From an uncultured Prevotellaceae bacterium (GTDB lineage Bacteria > Bacteroidota > Bacteroidia > Bacteroidales > Bacteroidaceae), in contig CAMVKN010000029.1 in assembly GCA_947168045.1 (NCBI GenBank), positions 1 to 40,719 of the forward strand: a stretch of DNA of 40,719 bases. The letters run 5' to 3'. The translations under genes were made by a program, and so were the position numbers. The notes beneath the pieces were generated by a model. That model was not told where the DNA came from. It was given only the letters and a program-made list of their open reading frames with translations, and made no database searches. Positions 15,941 to 23,390 of this stretch are shown in pieces; the first letter of the stretch is position 1; each line of letters starts with the position of its first letter.

Positions 15941-17188
15941 ATGCGAGTACTAATAGTCAGCACATTCGAAGAGCAGGGCGGTGCCGCCGTGGCTGCCAAC
16001 CGTCTGATGGATGCCCTGAACAACAACGGTGTGAAGGCGCGGATGCTGGTGCGCGACAAACTGAGCACCGACATCGCTGTCAGCAGCTGTGGCAACCGTC
16101 TGATGAACAAGTGGCACTTCGTCTGGGAGCGTGCCGTCATCTGGGCACACAACCTGTTCAGCCGCGAGAACCTGTTCAAGGTGTCGATAGCCAACAGCGG
16201 AACCGACATCACCCGCACGCCGGAGTTCCGCGAAGCTGACATCATCCACCTGCACTGGGTCAACCAGGGACTGCTCTCGCTGAAGGGGCTGAAGCGCATC
16301 CTCACGTCGGGCAAGCCCGTGGTGTGGACAATGCACGACATGTGGCCACTGACGTCCATCTGCCACCATGCCTACGAGTGCACCCGCTATATGGACGGCT
16401 GCTGCGAGTGCCCACTGCTGCGGCATCCCAGCCGCCATGACCTGTCGGCGCGTGTCTTCCGCCGCAAGAAGGCAGTGCTGGCCGAGGCACATCAGCTGAC
16501 CTTCGTGGCCGTCAGTGAGTGGCTGGCCGAGAAGGCACGCATGAGCGCCCTCACCGGCTCCTTCCCCGTACATGTCGTTCCCAACGTGCTGCCCCTGCAG
16601 CAGTTCACCATCATCGACCGCATCGACGCCCGCTCGGCACTGCAGTGCAACGAGCCATACGTCATCGCCTTCGGTGCCGCACGCATCGACGACCCCATCA
16701 AGGGCTTCGGCTACCTCACCGAGGCACTGCGACTACTCACTGTCCCAGGCCGCTACCAGGCTACCGACATACGCCTGCTGCTCTTCGGCAATGTGCGCGA
16801 CGAGCACATCCTCAGCACCATTCCCGTGCCCTACACCTACCTGGGCTATGTCGACGATGCCTACCGTCTGTCCGAAATCTACTCAGCCGCCAACGCCACC
16901 GTCTCCTCATCCTTCTACGAGACCTTCGGCCAGACGCTCATCGAGGCCATGGCCTGCGGCAGCATACCCGTTTCCTTCGACGGCAGCGGACAGGCTGACA
17001 TCATCCGCCACGAGGTGACGGGCTACCTGGCACGAAGACTGTCGGCCGAGAGCCTGGCCGATGGTCTGCAGTGGGCACTGCAGAGCCGGCTGACACCGCA
17101 GGAGATGCGCCGTAGCGTGGTGCGCCGCTACGGTGAGAGTACCATTGCCAACCAATACATCAACATCTATAACAGCATCACCAGATGA
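15941..17188 (+). CDS. Glycosyltransferase, GT4-like (GT-B fold)
   Basis: 415 residues. The N-terminal Rossmann half opens with MRVLIVSTFEEQGGAAVAANRL and contains ADIIHLHWVNQG and VVWTMHDMWPLT; the C-terminal half has VIAFGAARIDDPIKGFGYL, a LGYVDD segment and SSFYETFGQTLIEAMACGSIPV. The E-x7-E region (ETFGQTLIE) is the donor-binding motif of GT4-type retaining transferases. A cysteine-rich stretch (CHHAYECTRYMDGCCECP) in the middle is common in this subgroup. It overlaps the next gene by 4 bp (ATGA). It probably acts in a surface polysaccharide; whether it belongs to the starch operon or merely lies downstream is open. Confidence 0.85.
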   Translation: MRVLIVSTFEEQGGAAVAANRLMDALNNNGVKARMLVRDKLSTDIAVSSCGNRLMNKWHFVWERAVIWAHNLFSRENLFKVSIANSGTDITRTPEFREADIIHLHWVNQGLLSLKGLKRILTSGKPVVWTMHDMWPLTSICHHAYECTRYMDGCCECPLLRHPSRHDLSARVFRRKKAVLAEAHQLTFVAVSEWLAEKARMSALTGSFPVHVVPNVLPLQQFTIIDRIDARSALQCNEPYVIAFGAARIDDPIKGFGYLTEALRLLTVPGRYQATDIRLLLFGNVRDEHILSTIPVPYTYLGYVDDAYRLSEIYSAANATVSSSFYETFGQTLIEAMACGSIPVSFDGSGQADIIRHEVTGYLARRLSAESLADGLQWALQSRLTPQEMRRSVVRRYGESTIANQYINIYNSITR

Positions 17189-17979
17189 TTAAGTTCACGG
17201 TCATTACCATCACCTATAATGCCGAGGCTGTACTGCAGCGCACGCTCGACAGTGTGCTGCACCAGACCCATGAGGACGTGGAGCACCTCATCATCGACGG
17301 TGCTTCGACCGACGGCACCCTCGCCATGGCACAGCACTACAAGGCGGCGAGCGACGCCTCCACCTGCGGCCACAAGGTCGTAGTGCGCTCAGAACCCGAC
17401 GAGGGCATCTACGACGCTATGAACAAGGGGTTGACACAGGCTTCAGGCGACTACATCGTCTACATGAATGCCGGTGACTGCTTCCCACAACCTGACACCC
17501 TGGAACAGGTGGCCCACCGCTGCCACCTGAACGAGCTGCCCAGCGACGCGCTACCCGCCGTGCTCTATGGCAACACCAACGTGGTGGACAACGAAGGACG
17601 GTTTCTTTACCCCCGAAAGAAACAGCCACCGAAGAAGCTGACGTGGCACTCGTTCAAGCATGGCATGATGGTTTGTCACCAGGCCTTCTACGCCCGGACC
17701 GACATTGCCAAGAACCTACCCTATGACCTGAAGTACAAATACTCATCGGACGTGGACTGGTGCATCCGTGTGATGAAGGAGGCCGAGCGCCTGTCACTGC
17801 CCTTGCAGGACATCGGCATGGTGGTAGCGAACTACACCGAAGAGGGTGCCACCACACGTCACCACCGCGAATCGCTGAAGGAGCGCTTCGCCGTCATGGC
17901 CCATCACTATGGCTACGTCACCACGGCCGTCATGCATGCCTGGTTCGCCGTACGCACAGCCATCCAAGGCAAGGCATGA
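17185..17979 (+). CDS. Glycosyltransferase family 2 protein
   Basis: 264 residues, GT-A fold. FTVITITYNAEAVLQRTLDSVLHQTHEDVEHLIIDGASTDGT is the family 2 N-terminal signature with the nucleotide-binding Asp, and SEPDEGIYDAMNKGLTQASGDYIVYMNAGD carries the metal-binding region (NAGD in place of DxD). WCIRVMKEAERLSLPLQDI follows. The start ATG overlaps the stop of the GT4-like gene, so the two are translationally coupled and probably act on the same glycan. No membrane segment is evident. Acceptor and donor are unknown. Confidence 0.88.
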   Translation: MIKFTVITITYNAEAVLQRTLDSVLHQTHEDVEHLIIDGASTDGTLAMAQHYKAASDASTCGHKVVVRSEPDEGIYDAMNKGLTQASGDYIVYMNAGDCFPQPDTLEQVAHRCHLNELPSDALPAVLYGNTNVVDNEGRFLYPRKKQPPKKLTWHSFKHGMMVCHQAFYARTDIAKNLPYDLKYKYSSDVDWCIRVMKEAERLSLPLQDIGMVVANYTEEGATTRHHRESLKERFAVMAHHYGYVTTAVMHAWFAVRTAIQGKA

Positions 17980-17999
17980 CGCGCCTCAAAGGGTAAGTC

Positions 18000-18025
18000 C
18001 TGTTTGGTGAGAGTTTCCCAAACAG
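18000..18025 (+). terminator. Hairpin between convergent GT2 and amylase genes
   Basis: CTGTTTGG and CCAAACAG form an 8-bp stem with a 10-nt loop, followed on the plus strand by TTTCTTAAT. It can end the plus-strand operon, 20 bp after the GT2 stop. On the minus strand no T-run follows. Confidence 0.55.
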
Positions 18026-18029
18026 TTTC

Positions 18030-20093
18030 TTAATATGAATAGATGCGACCACCACGGATGTACAGTCCCTTGCGCACAGGCTGTCCACTGAGGCGACGGC
18101 CCTGCAGGTCGTAGCAGTCGTTAGACTGTTGCGACGCGTCTGTGGCGACAGTGTTGATGGCGGTTGGCGTGACGGTGCCTCTCAAGCCATCCTTGGTGTA
18201 GTAGCCACCATTCTGGAAGGGCATGTCGTCCGTCTGGGGCGCGCCGTTGTTGTTGAAGATGATGAAGGCGGGCTGCTTGGCCGACGTGTTGTTCTGCCGA
18301 GTGCCGTCCCAGGTCCACTTCCACACCTTGTTGCCGTTGACATGCGTGCCTATAAGCGTACAGCTGACGCCCGGCCAGTTGTGGTTCTCGCTGTAGGTGA
18401 AGTTGTCTGACGGTGTGTTCGTCCACGCCCAGCAGTGGATGGTGCTGGTCCAGGTAGCGGGTGCCTCAAAGAAGGCGCACACCTCGCCATCGGCCACGGT
18501 ACAGAAGGCCGGAATGTCGGCAGGCTTGTCGCCCTCACGCTCCTTCACCACATACTGTCGCGTGGTGACGGCGCTGACGGTGGTGCCGTTGAGCAGGCCC
18601 ACGGTCAGCGTGGTAGTACCCACGGGTATGGTGACGGTGCCGCCCTGGGCAGCCTTGGTCGAGCTGATGGTAGGCGTGGAGCCGTCGGTGGTGTAGACGA
18701 TGATGTTGCCCGTGGTGGTGGTGATGGCACTGAGGCGCACCTGCTGTGCCCCCTCGTAGGTGCCTGAGGGCAGGTCAGCGTAAGCGGTGTTCAGCGAGGC
18801 AGGCAGGTAGTAGGCATAGTGGTAGCCCTCGACAGCCTTTATCCACTGTCGTGAGTTGAGGGCCTTGTCGGCCTCCGCCACGTTGCCCACGGCCACCGTC
18901 AGCTTGTCATCGACAGTGTTGACGTAGCAGGCGCTGGTGCTCACGACGTTCCGATAGCTGCTCTCGTTGTTGATGCCAGCCAGCTTGCGAGCCGCCACCA
19001 TGGCCTTGATTTGTGCAGGATAGGCCTGCCAGTGCTTGAAGAAGACGCAGGGCGTGCCAGGCATGGCCAGCATGTAGGCATTGGCGGCCAGGGTGTCCTT
19101 CACAAGCGGGTCCTGGGTGGCGTTGCTGCGCCGCTCGGTGTCGTGGTTCTCAACGAAGGTGACGGCCCAGCGACGGTAGCGGCCAGCCTCGTAGCTGCTG
19201 CTGACCAAGGGCCAGTTGCCGTCGTTCTGCTGTGCCAGACGGCTGTAGTTGGTGTTGTTCATGGCGTTGCGCACAGTGTAGCGGAACTGGAAGTCGAAGG
19301 CGGCGCTGGTGGGCGTGCCGTCGAGGGCAGTGCCGTCAATCCAGTTGCGGATGGTGGTGGTGCCGTCCCAGCACTCGCCGACGCTGAACTCTGGCTGTGC
19401 AGCGCTGTTATAGAGTGCGGTGAAGGCGGGTGAATAGCCCTTCACCATGTCGTAGCGGAAGCCGGCATAGCCCAGGTCATTCCTAAGAAACTGTAGGTAT
19501 GCCTTGACGCAGGTCTGCACGTTCTGGCTCTTGTGGTCCAGGTCGCGCATGCCGCCCCACCCCTCGCCTGTGTCGTTGTTCTCACTCAGGCTGTAGCCGT
19601 TCTGCGTGGCCCAGTTGCGTGTGGCGCCGTCATCGTCGTTGGCCACGATGTCGGTGGAGGTCATCTGGTAGGTGACTCCGCGGTAGGTCTCAGCGGGGAA
19701 GTCCACCCAGTTACTGAGGTTCTTGCGGTGGTTGATGACCACGTCGGCCACGGTCTTGATGCCCTTGTCGCTGAAGGTGCTGATGAGCTGTCGCAGCTGC
19801 TGCTCGTTGCCGAAAGAGCTGTTGTAGTTGCTGAACCAGTAGAGGTCGTCGTAGCCCATGCTGGTGCCGCCGCAATAGCCGCTCTGTGGCAGCCACACCA
19901 GGTCGAAGGTGCCCTGCAGGCGGTCCGACTGAGCGGAAAGCTCAGACCACTGTGAGTCGTCGAAGCTGTCCCAATAGAAAGCCTGCAGCATGACGCCGCC
20001 ATAGTGTGCGGGCCAGCCCTGCGCACGCGTCCCCGTGGGGCTGAATGTGAGATGACAAATAAGCAATGAGAGGATAAATAGCAGTCGTTTCAT
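18030..20093 (-). CDS. Secreted GH13 alpha-amylase with starch-binding and sorting tail
   Basis: 687 residues from the ATG at 20091-20093, which gives a signal peptide (KRLLFILSLLICHL ... TRAQ). The GH13 barrel shows all the conserved regions: DVVINH (about 118-122), GFRYDMVKG with the nucleophile Asp 215, VGECWDG with acid/base Glu 240, and FVENHDTE with Asp 318. GYCGGTSMGYDDLYW and FFKHW are typical of secreted alpha-amylases. After the barrel come a short beta domain, a chitobiase/CBM-like segment containing YTTDGSTPTISS, a module with HCWAWTNT, WPGVSC and WKWTWDG that resembles starch-binding CBM26, and a C-terminal YDLQGRRLSGQPVRKGLYI tail. It would cut starch outside the cell or on its surface to feed SusCD. 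It has its own promoter with a LacI-type operator upstream. Confidence 0.93.
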   Translation of the reverse strand: MKRLLFILSLLICHLTFSPTGTRAQGWPAHYGGVMLQAFYWDSFDDSQWSELSAQSDRLQGTFDLVWLPQSGYCGGTSMGYDDLYWFSNYNSSFGNEQQLRQLISTFSDKGIKTVADVVINHRKNLSNWVDFPAETYRGVTYQMTSTDIVANDDDGATRNWATQNGYSLSENNDTGEGWGGMRDLDHKSQNVQTCVKAYLQFLRNDLGYAGFRYDMVKGYSPAFTALYNSAAQPEFSVGECWDGTTTIRNWIDGTALDGTPTSAAFDFQFRYTVRNAMNNTNYSRLAQQNDGNWPLVSSSYEAGRYRRWAVTFVENHDTERRSNATQDPLVKDTLAANAYMLAMPGTPCVFFKHWQAYPAQIKAMVAARKLAGINNESSYRNVVSTSACYVNTVDDKLTVAVGNVAEADKALNSRQWIKAVEGYHYAYYLPASLNTAYADLPSGTYEGAQQVRLSAITTTTGNIIVYTTDGSTPTISSTKAAQGGTVTIPVGTTTLTVGLLNGTTVSAVTTRQYVVKEREGDKPADIPAFCTVADGEVCAFFEAPATWTSTIHCWAWTNTPSDNFTYSENHNWPGVSCTLIGTHVNGNKVWKWTWDGTRQNNTSAKQPAFIIFNNNGAPQTDDMPFQNGGYYTKDGLRGTVTPTAINTVATDASQQSNDCYDLQGRRLSGQPVRKGLYIRGGRIYSY

Positions 20094-20117
20094 CGTTGTT
20101 GTGGTTTTTGTTCGTGG

Positions 20118-20125
20118 CAAAGATA
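20118..20125 (-). promoter_or_regulatory. Amylase promoter -7 box TATCTTTG
   Basis: The minus strand reads TATCTTTG 25 bp before the amylase ATG. No TTTG is found 19-21 bp upstream, where the terminator hairpin of the preceding gene lies. The operator-like site is centred 62.5 bp from its upstream edge, as at susC. Confidence 0.65.
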
Positions 20126-20134
20126 GCAAAAAAA

Positions 20135-20159
20135 GCCGCTGGCAGGTGTTACCAGCGGC
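20135..20159 (-). terminator. Rho-independent terminator after the GH51 gene
   Basis: On the minus strand GCCGCTGG, 9-nt loop, CCAGCGGC is followed by seven T, a standard intrinsic terminator 69 bp past the arabinofuranosidase stop. Its T-run is only 2 nt away from the amylase -7 box, so terminator and next promoter are fused. Confidence 0.85.
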
Positions 20160-20180
20160 AGGAATCGCCTATCAGCGATG

Positions 20181-20196
20181 CGCAAACGATTGTACG
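20181..20196. promoter_or_regulatory. Second LacI-type operator, upstream of the amylase
   Basis: CGCAAACGATTGTACG is an imperfect palindrome centred on CG. With flanks it matches the susC/lacI site in 17 of 23 positions (shared CGA-GCG-AAACG-TTG-ACG). Its distance to the amylase -7 box, 62.5 bp, equals that at susC. Confidence 0.62.
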
Positions 20197-20227
20197 TCCA
20201 GCTCTTGCTGAGACGCACAAAGTACGA

Positions 20228-22237
20228 CTACAGCTGATACTCAAGCATCATCATGGTGTAGGGCTGCAGGTCGACGGTGAACTTCTTCTTGGCCTTCACC
20301 TGCTCCTTCTGCGGTGCGATGGGCTGGCGGTCGAAGTTGTTCTCGTCGTCGGCTTTGCCGCTGAGCACGGTCTTGGTGGCCATCTTCTTGAGCGAGAAGC
20401 GGCTCAGGTTGATGTTGGCTGTCTTAGCCTCGGCGCCGGCGTTCACCAGCTTCACATAGAGTTTGCGGGTCTTGGTGTTGAGCACCACCGACTGTCCGTA
20501 GTGCACGTCTACCTGGGGCTGTTCCACGCCGGGGGCATCGCCCTCGAAGGTGACGCAGTCGCCATAGTAGTACTGTCCGCTGGACTGTCCGAACATCTGC
20601 TGCACGTAGTAGCTGCAGGTGAGGAAGGGCCGCTCATTGTCGAAGTAGATGAGGTCAGGATTCCAGTTGGTAGCGTTCTTGCGTGCGAAGAGCGGAGCGT
20701 AGCTGGTCATGCAGACCACATCGCCATTGCGCTCCACATGGAGCAGATAGAGGCCCTCGGCCAGGGCATCGATGAGCTTCTTGTCCTTGGCTGCATACTC
20801 GCCCAGATAGACCTTCGTTTTGCGGTCGCGCGGGTAGCTGTCATACTGGCGCTTGCTGAGGAAGTAGTCGCGCTGCTCATAGTAGTGCTCGTCGAGGATG
20901 GGCATCTGCAACTCCTCAGCCAGCTTCCAGCCAGCCTGGAAGTCGGGGTTGTCGGCGTGCGAGCCAGGACCGGCGGTGCCCACGATGATGATGTCGGGGT
21001 ACTTCTCGCGTACCTTATTATAAATATACTTGAAACGCTCGTTGAACTCCGGCGTAATCTTCTCCTCGTTGCCCAGACCGAGATACTTCAGGTTGAAGGG
21101 CTTGGGGTGTCCCTGGTCGGCACGCATCTTCGCCCACTTGCTGGTGGCGGGGTCGCCGTTGGCCCACTCAATGAGGTCGAGGGCGTCCTGTGCCCACTCG
21201 TCAATCTCCGACATCGGGCACACGTCCTGTGCCTGCTGGGGCCACATGCCCCATCCGCCGTTGGTGCCCTGGCAGCTAACGCCGCAAGGCAGAATGGGCA
21301 CGGGCTGCATGCCCAGGTCCTCGCAGAACTGGAAGTACTCATAGTAGCCCAGGCCCATGGACTGGTGGTAGCCCCAGGTGTTCTTCAGGTGCCGACGCTG
21401 CTCACGGGGACCGATGGTGGTCTTCCAGCGGTAGGTGTTCCAGAAGCCGTCACCGCCGCCATGCACTACGCATCCGCCGGGGAAGCGCATGAACTTAGGC
21501 TGCAGGTCGGCCAGTGTCTGTGCCAGGTCCTTGCGCAGGCCGTGGCCCTTGAAGGTGTCCTGGGGCATGAGCGAGAGCTCATCGATGTCCATGTCGCCGG
21601 TGGTGAGCATCAGCACCTGCAGCACGGCGTTCTTGCAGTCCTGCGTGGGGGTGAGCACAGCCTCGTACTTCTTCCATTGCGTGTCACTCACATTGAGCAT
21701 CGTCTCGGCCAGCAGCACGGGCTCCTGTCCGCGGTGTCCGGGTTGCACCAGTGCCACACGCACCTGTTTAGCCTGGCCGATATTGCGCAGGAAGACGGAG
21801 AAGTTGTAGCCGGCACCAGCCTTGACGCTGATGCCGTCGAAGCCGTCGTTCTGCAGGCCATAGCCGCGCCAGCCCTTATAGTCGTAGAACTCGCGCACAC
21901 GCTCGGCGTGCAGACGCATGTAGGTGGGGTTGTTGTCATTCAGCGGACGGTCCATGCGCACCTGCATGTTGCCCAAGGAGTGACCAGGGCGCGCCTGTCG
22001 CCACGCCGTGCCGGCCCCCCAGCCGTCGCGCTCGACAGGACTGTACTCGAAGCTGCCGTTCTGCAGCAATTCGGCATAGAGACCGCCATCGGCCGCCGAG
22101 CTGATGTCTTCAAAGAAGATGCCGATGAGTTCGTCACTGATGGCCTTGCCGCCCCGCGGGGCATTCATCGGCCGTTGCGCAGTGGCCAGCAGCGATGCTG
22201 CCAGCAGGGCTGCGCCTGAGAAGAGTAGTCTTTTCAT
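20228..22237 (-). CDS. GH51 alpha-L-arabinofuranosidase, exported
   Basis: 669 residues from the ATG at 22235-22237; this start gives the signal peptide MKRLLFSGAALLAASLLATAQ. The order is typical of Bacteroidetes GH51: N-terminal GIFFEDISSAADGGLYAELLQN, a CBM4/9-like beta-sandwich insert (about 85-225), then the catalytic barrel with FMRFPGGCVVHG, YLGLGNEE (acid/base about Glu 391), a typical HYYEQRDYF, and VYLGEYAA (nucleophile Glu 480), and a C-terminal beta domain ending MMLEYQL. It removes terminal arabinofuranose from arabinan, arabinoxylan or arabinogalactan side chains in the periplasm or outside. It is monocistronic: own -7 box upstream, terminator downstream. No copy of the starch-locus operator is found at the matching place upstream. 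Confidence 0.93.
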   Translation of the reverse strand: MKRLLFSGAALLAASLLATAQRPMNAPRGGKAISDELIGIFFEDISSAADGGLYAELLQNGSFEYSPVERDGWGAGTAWRQARPGHSLGNMQVRMDRPLNDNNPTYMRLHAERVREFYDYKGWRGYGLQNDGFDGISVKAGAGYNFSVFLRNIGQAKQVRVALVQPGHRGQEPVLLAETMLNVSDTQWKKYEAVLTPTQDCKNAVLQVLMLTTGDMDIDELSLMPQDTFKGHGLRKDLAQTLADLQPKFMRFPGGCVVHGGGDGFWNTYRWKTTIGPREQRRHLKNTWGYHQSMGLGYYEYFQFCEDLGMQPVPILPCGVSCQGTNGGWGMWPQQAQDVCPMSEIDEWAQDALDLIEWANGDPATSKWAKMRADQGHPKPFNLKYLGLGNEEKITPEFNERFKYIYNKVREKYPDIIIVGTAGPGSHADNPDFQAGWKLAEELQMPILDEHYYEQRDYFLSKRQYDSYPRDRKTKVYLGEYAAKDKKLIDALAEGLYLLHVERNGDVVCMTSYAPLFARKNATNWNPDLIYFDNERPFLTCSYYVQQMFGQSSGQYYYGDCVTFEGDAPGVEQPQVDVHYGQSVVLNTKTRKLYVKLVNAGAEAKTANINLSRFSLKKMATKTVLSGKADDENNFDRQPIAPQKEQVKAKKKFTVDLQPYTMMMLEYQL

Positions 22238-22289
22238 TGGTTTAGGGTTTTTATTTAGCTGTTGTTCTTGGTCAAACACGTTGTGGCTG

Positions 22290-22297
22290 CAAAGTTA
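22290..22297 (-). promoter_or_regulatory. -7 box TAACTTTG of the GH51 gene
   Basis: The minus strand reads TAACTTTG 52 bp before the chosen start codon, placing the upstream in-frame codons 22238-22279 in the untranslated leader or very near the start site and supporting the shorter protein. Confidence 0.55.
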
Positions 22298-22341
22298 ACA
22301 TTTTTTTTTGACACTACATACTATTTCTTCCTAAAATAATG

Positions 22342-22373
22342 TTTGTTCATCACATAAAAAATGCTTATCTTTG
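22342..22373 (+). promoter_or_regulatory. Bacteroidetes-type promoter for the DUF3089/murF-alr unit
   Basis: TTTG at 22342-22345 and TATCTTTG at 22366-22373 are 20 bp apart, a full match to the TTTG-N19-21-TAnnTTTG consensus. Transcription would start about 22380, just before the ATG at 22396. Confidence 0.8.
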
Positions 22374-22395
22374 CATGCTCAAAAATGAAAAAGCC

Positions 22396-23367
22396 ATGAA
22401 ACGAGTCATTCTTTGCCTTTCAGCCATCATGGCGATGGTGTGCCTGCAGGCCTGCAGGTCAGAGCGGAAAGGGGTGGCAACCACTGCCGACGTCCTGCCC
22501 GCTGCTCCTGACTATGCCGACAGCACACAGTGGTATGTAGCTGACCGTCAGGGACAGGCCGACATCTTCTACATCATCTCCACCGAGACGGGCGACTACC
22601 CGCTGGCCAACGGCCACATCAGCCACTATGCTGATACATACGCCGACAGCCTGCGACAGCCGATGAGGGGCGAGATGGTGGGTGTAGACACGCTGCTCAG
22701 CGGCACGCTGAACTTCGTGTCGCCCTACTACCGCCAGTGCTCGCTGCAGTCCTTCGTCAGCGACAGCCTGGCCGCGGCACGCATGGCCGTACCTACTGAC
22801 GACGTGCGCCGTGCCTTCAACTACTTTCTGACGCACCTGAACCAGGGACGGCCCTTCGTCCTTGCGGGATACAGCCAAGGGGCGATGATTGCGCTGCAGC
22901 TGCTCAGCGAAATGGACGATGCAACCTATAGCCGCATGGTGGCGGCCTACCTCATTGGCATGTCCATACCTCAGCAGCGTGTCGACGGACGGCGCGTGAG
23001 ACCCGCCAAGAGAGCCGACGACACGGGTGTCACCATCAGTTACAATACCGTACGCAGCGACACATGCACACTCTTTCCACGCAGTGCCATAGCCATCAAC
23101 CCTGTCGGCTGGCGCACCGACGACGTGGCAGGACTGCTCATCACTGAGCCCACGCCCTTGCTGCCTGTGGCACAGCAGACTTGCGACACGCTCACCGTCA
23201 GGCTCGACACGCTGTCTAACCTACTCATCGCCAGTGGCTACACCGCCACCGACTATGTACTGCCACTCATCGGACGTGAGGGCAACTATCACGCCCGCGA
23301 GATATGGCTCTACCGCCACCTGCTGCGGCAGAACATCCAGCAGCGGGTAGACGCATACAGACAATGA
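22396..23367 (+). CDS. DUF3089-type alpha/beta-hydrolase-like lipoprotein
   Basis: 323 residues from the ATG at 22396; the 19 upstream in-frame codons overlap the promoter. The leader MKRVILCLSAIMAMVCLQAC has a lipobox-like LQAC followed by RSERKG. WYVADRQGQADIFYIISTETGDY near residue 45 and FVLAGYSQGAMIALQLL (Ser 160 in a GxSxG nucleophile elbow) match the DUF3089 family, thought to be serine hydrolases. LIGMSIPQQ and PRSAIAINPVGWRTD follow as expected for that family. The next gene starts within or just past its stop, so the two form an operon with murF-alr. Substrate unknown; it may act in the cell envelope. Confidence 0.78.
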   Translation: MKRVILCLSAIMAMVCLQACRSERKGVATTADVLPAAPDYADSTQWYVADRQGQADIFYIISTETGDYPLANGHISHYADTYADSLRQPMRGEMVGVDTLLSGTLNFVSPYYRQCSLQSFVSDSLAAARMAVPTDDVRRAFNYFLTHLNQGRPFVLAGYSQGAMIALQLLSEMDDATYSRMVAAYLIGMSIPQQRVDGRRVRPAKRADDTGVTISYNTVRSDTCTLFPRSAIAINPVGWRTDDVAGLLITEPTPLLPVAQQTCDTLTVRLDTLSNLLIASGYTATDYVLPLIGREGNYHAREIWLYRHLLRQNIQQRVDAYRQ

Positions 23368-23390
23368 AGAAACACATAAGCCTTAGTATC

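Noticed and set aside
20096..22219. A 707-codon plus-strand frame opposite the GH51 gene.
   Set aside because: Its composition is that of an antisense shadow; the opposite strand has full catalytic motifs of GH51.
22267..22285. Possible LacI-type site (CAAACACGTTGTG) near the GH51 promoter.
   Set aside because: It lacks the AAACG core in register and is not at the 62-bp position seen for the starch promoters.
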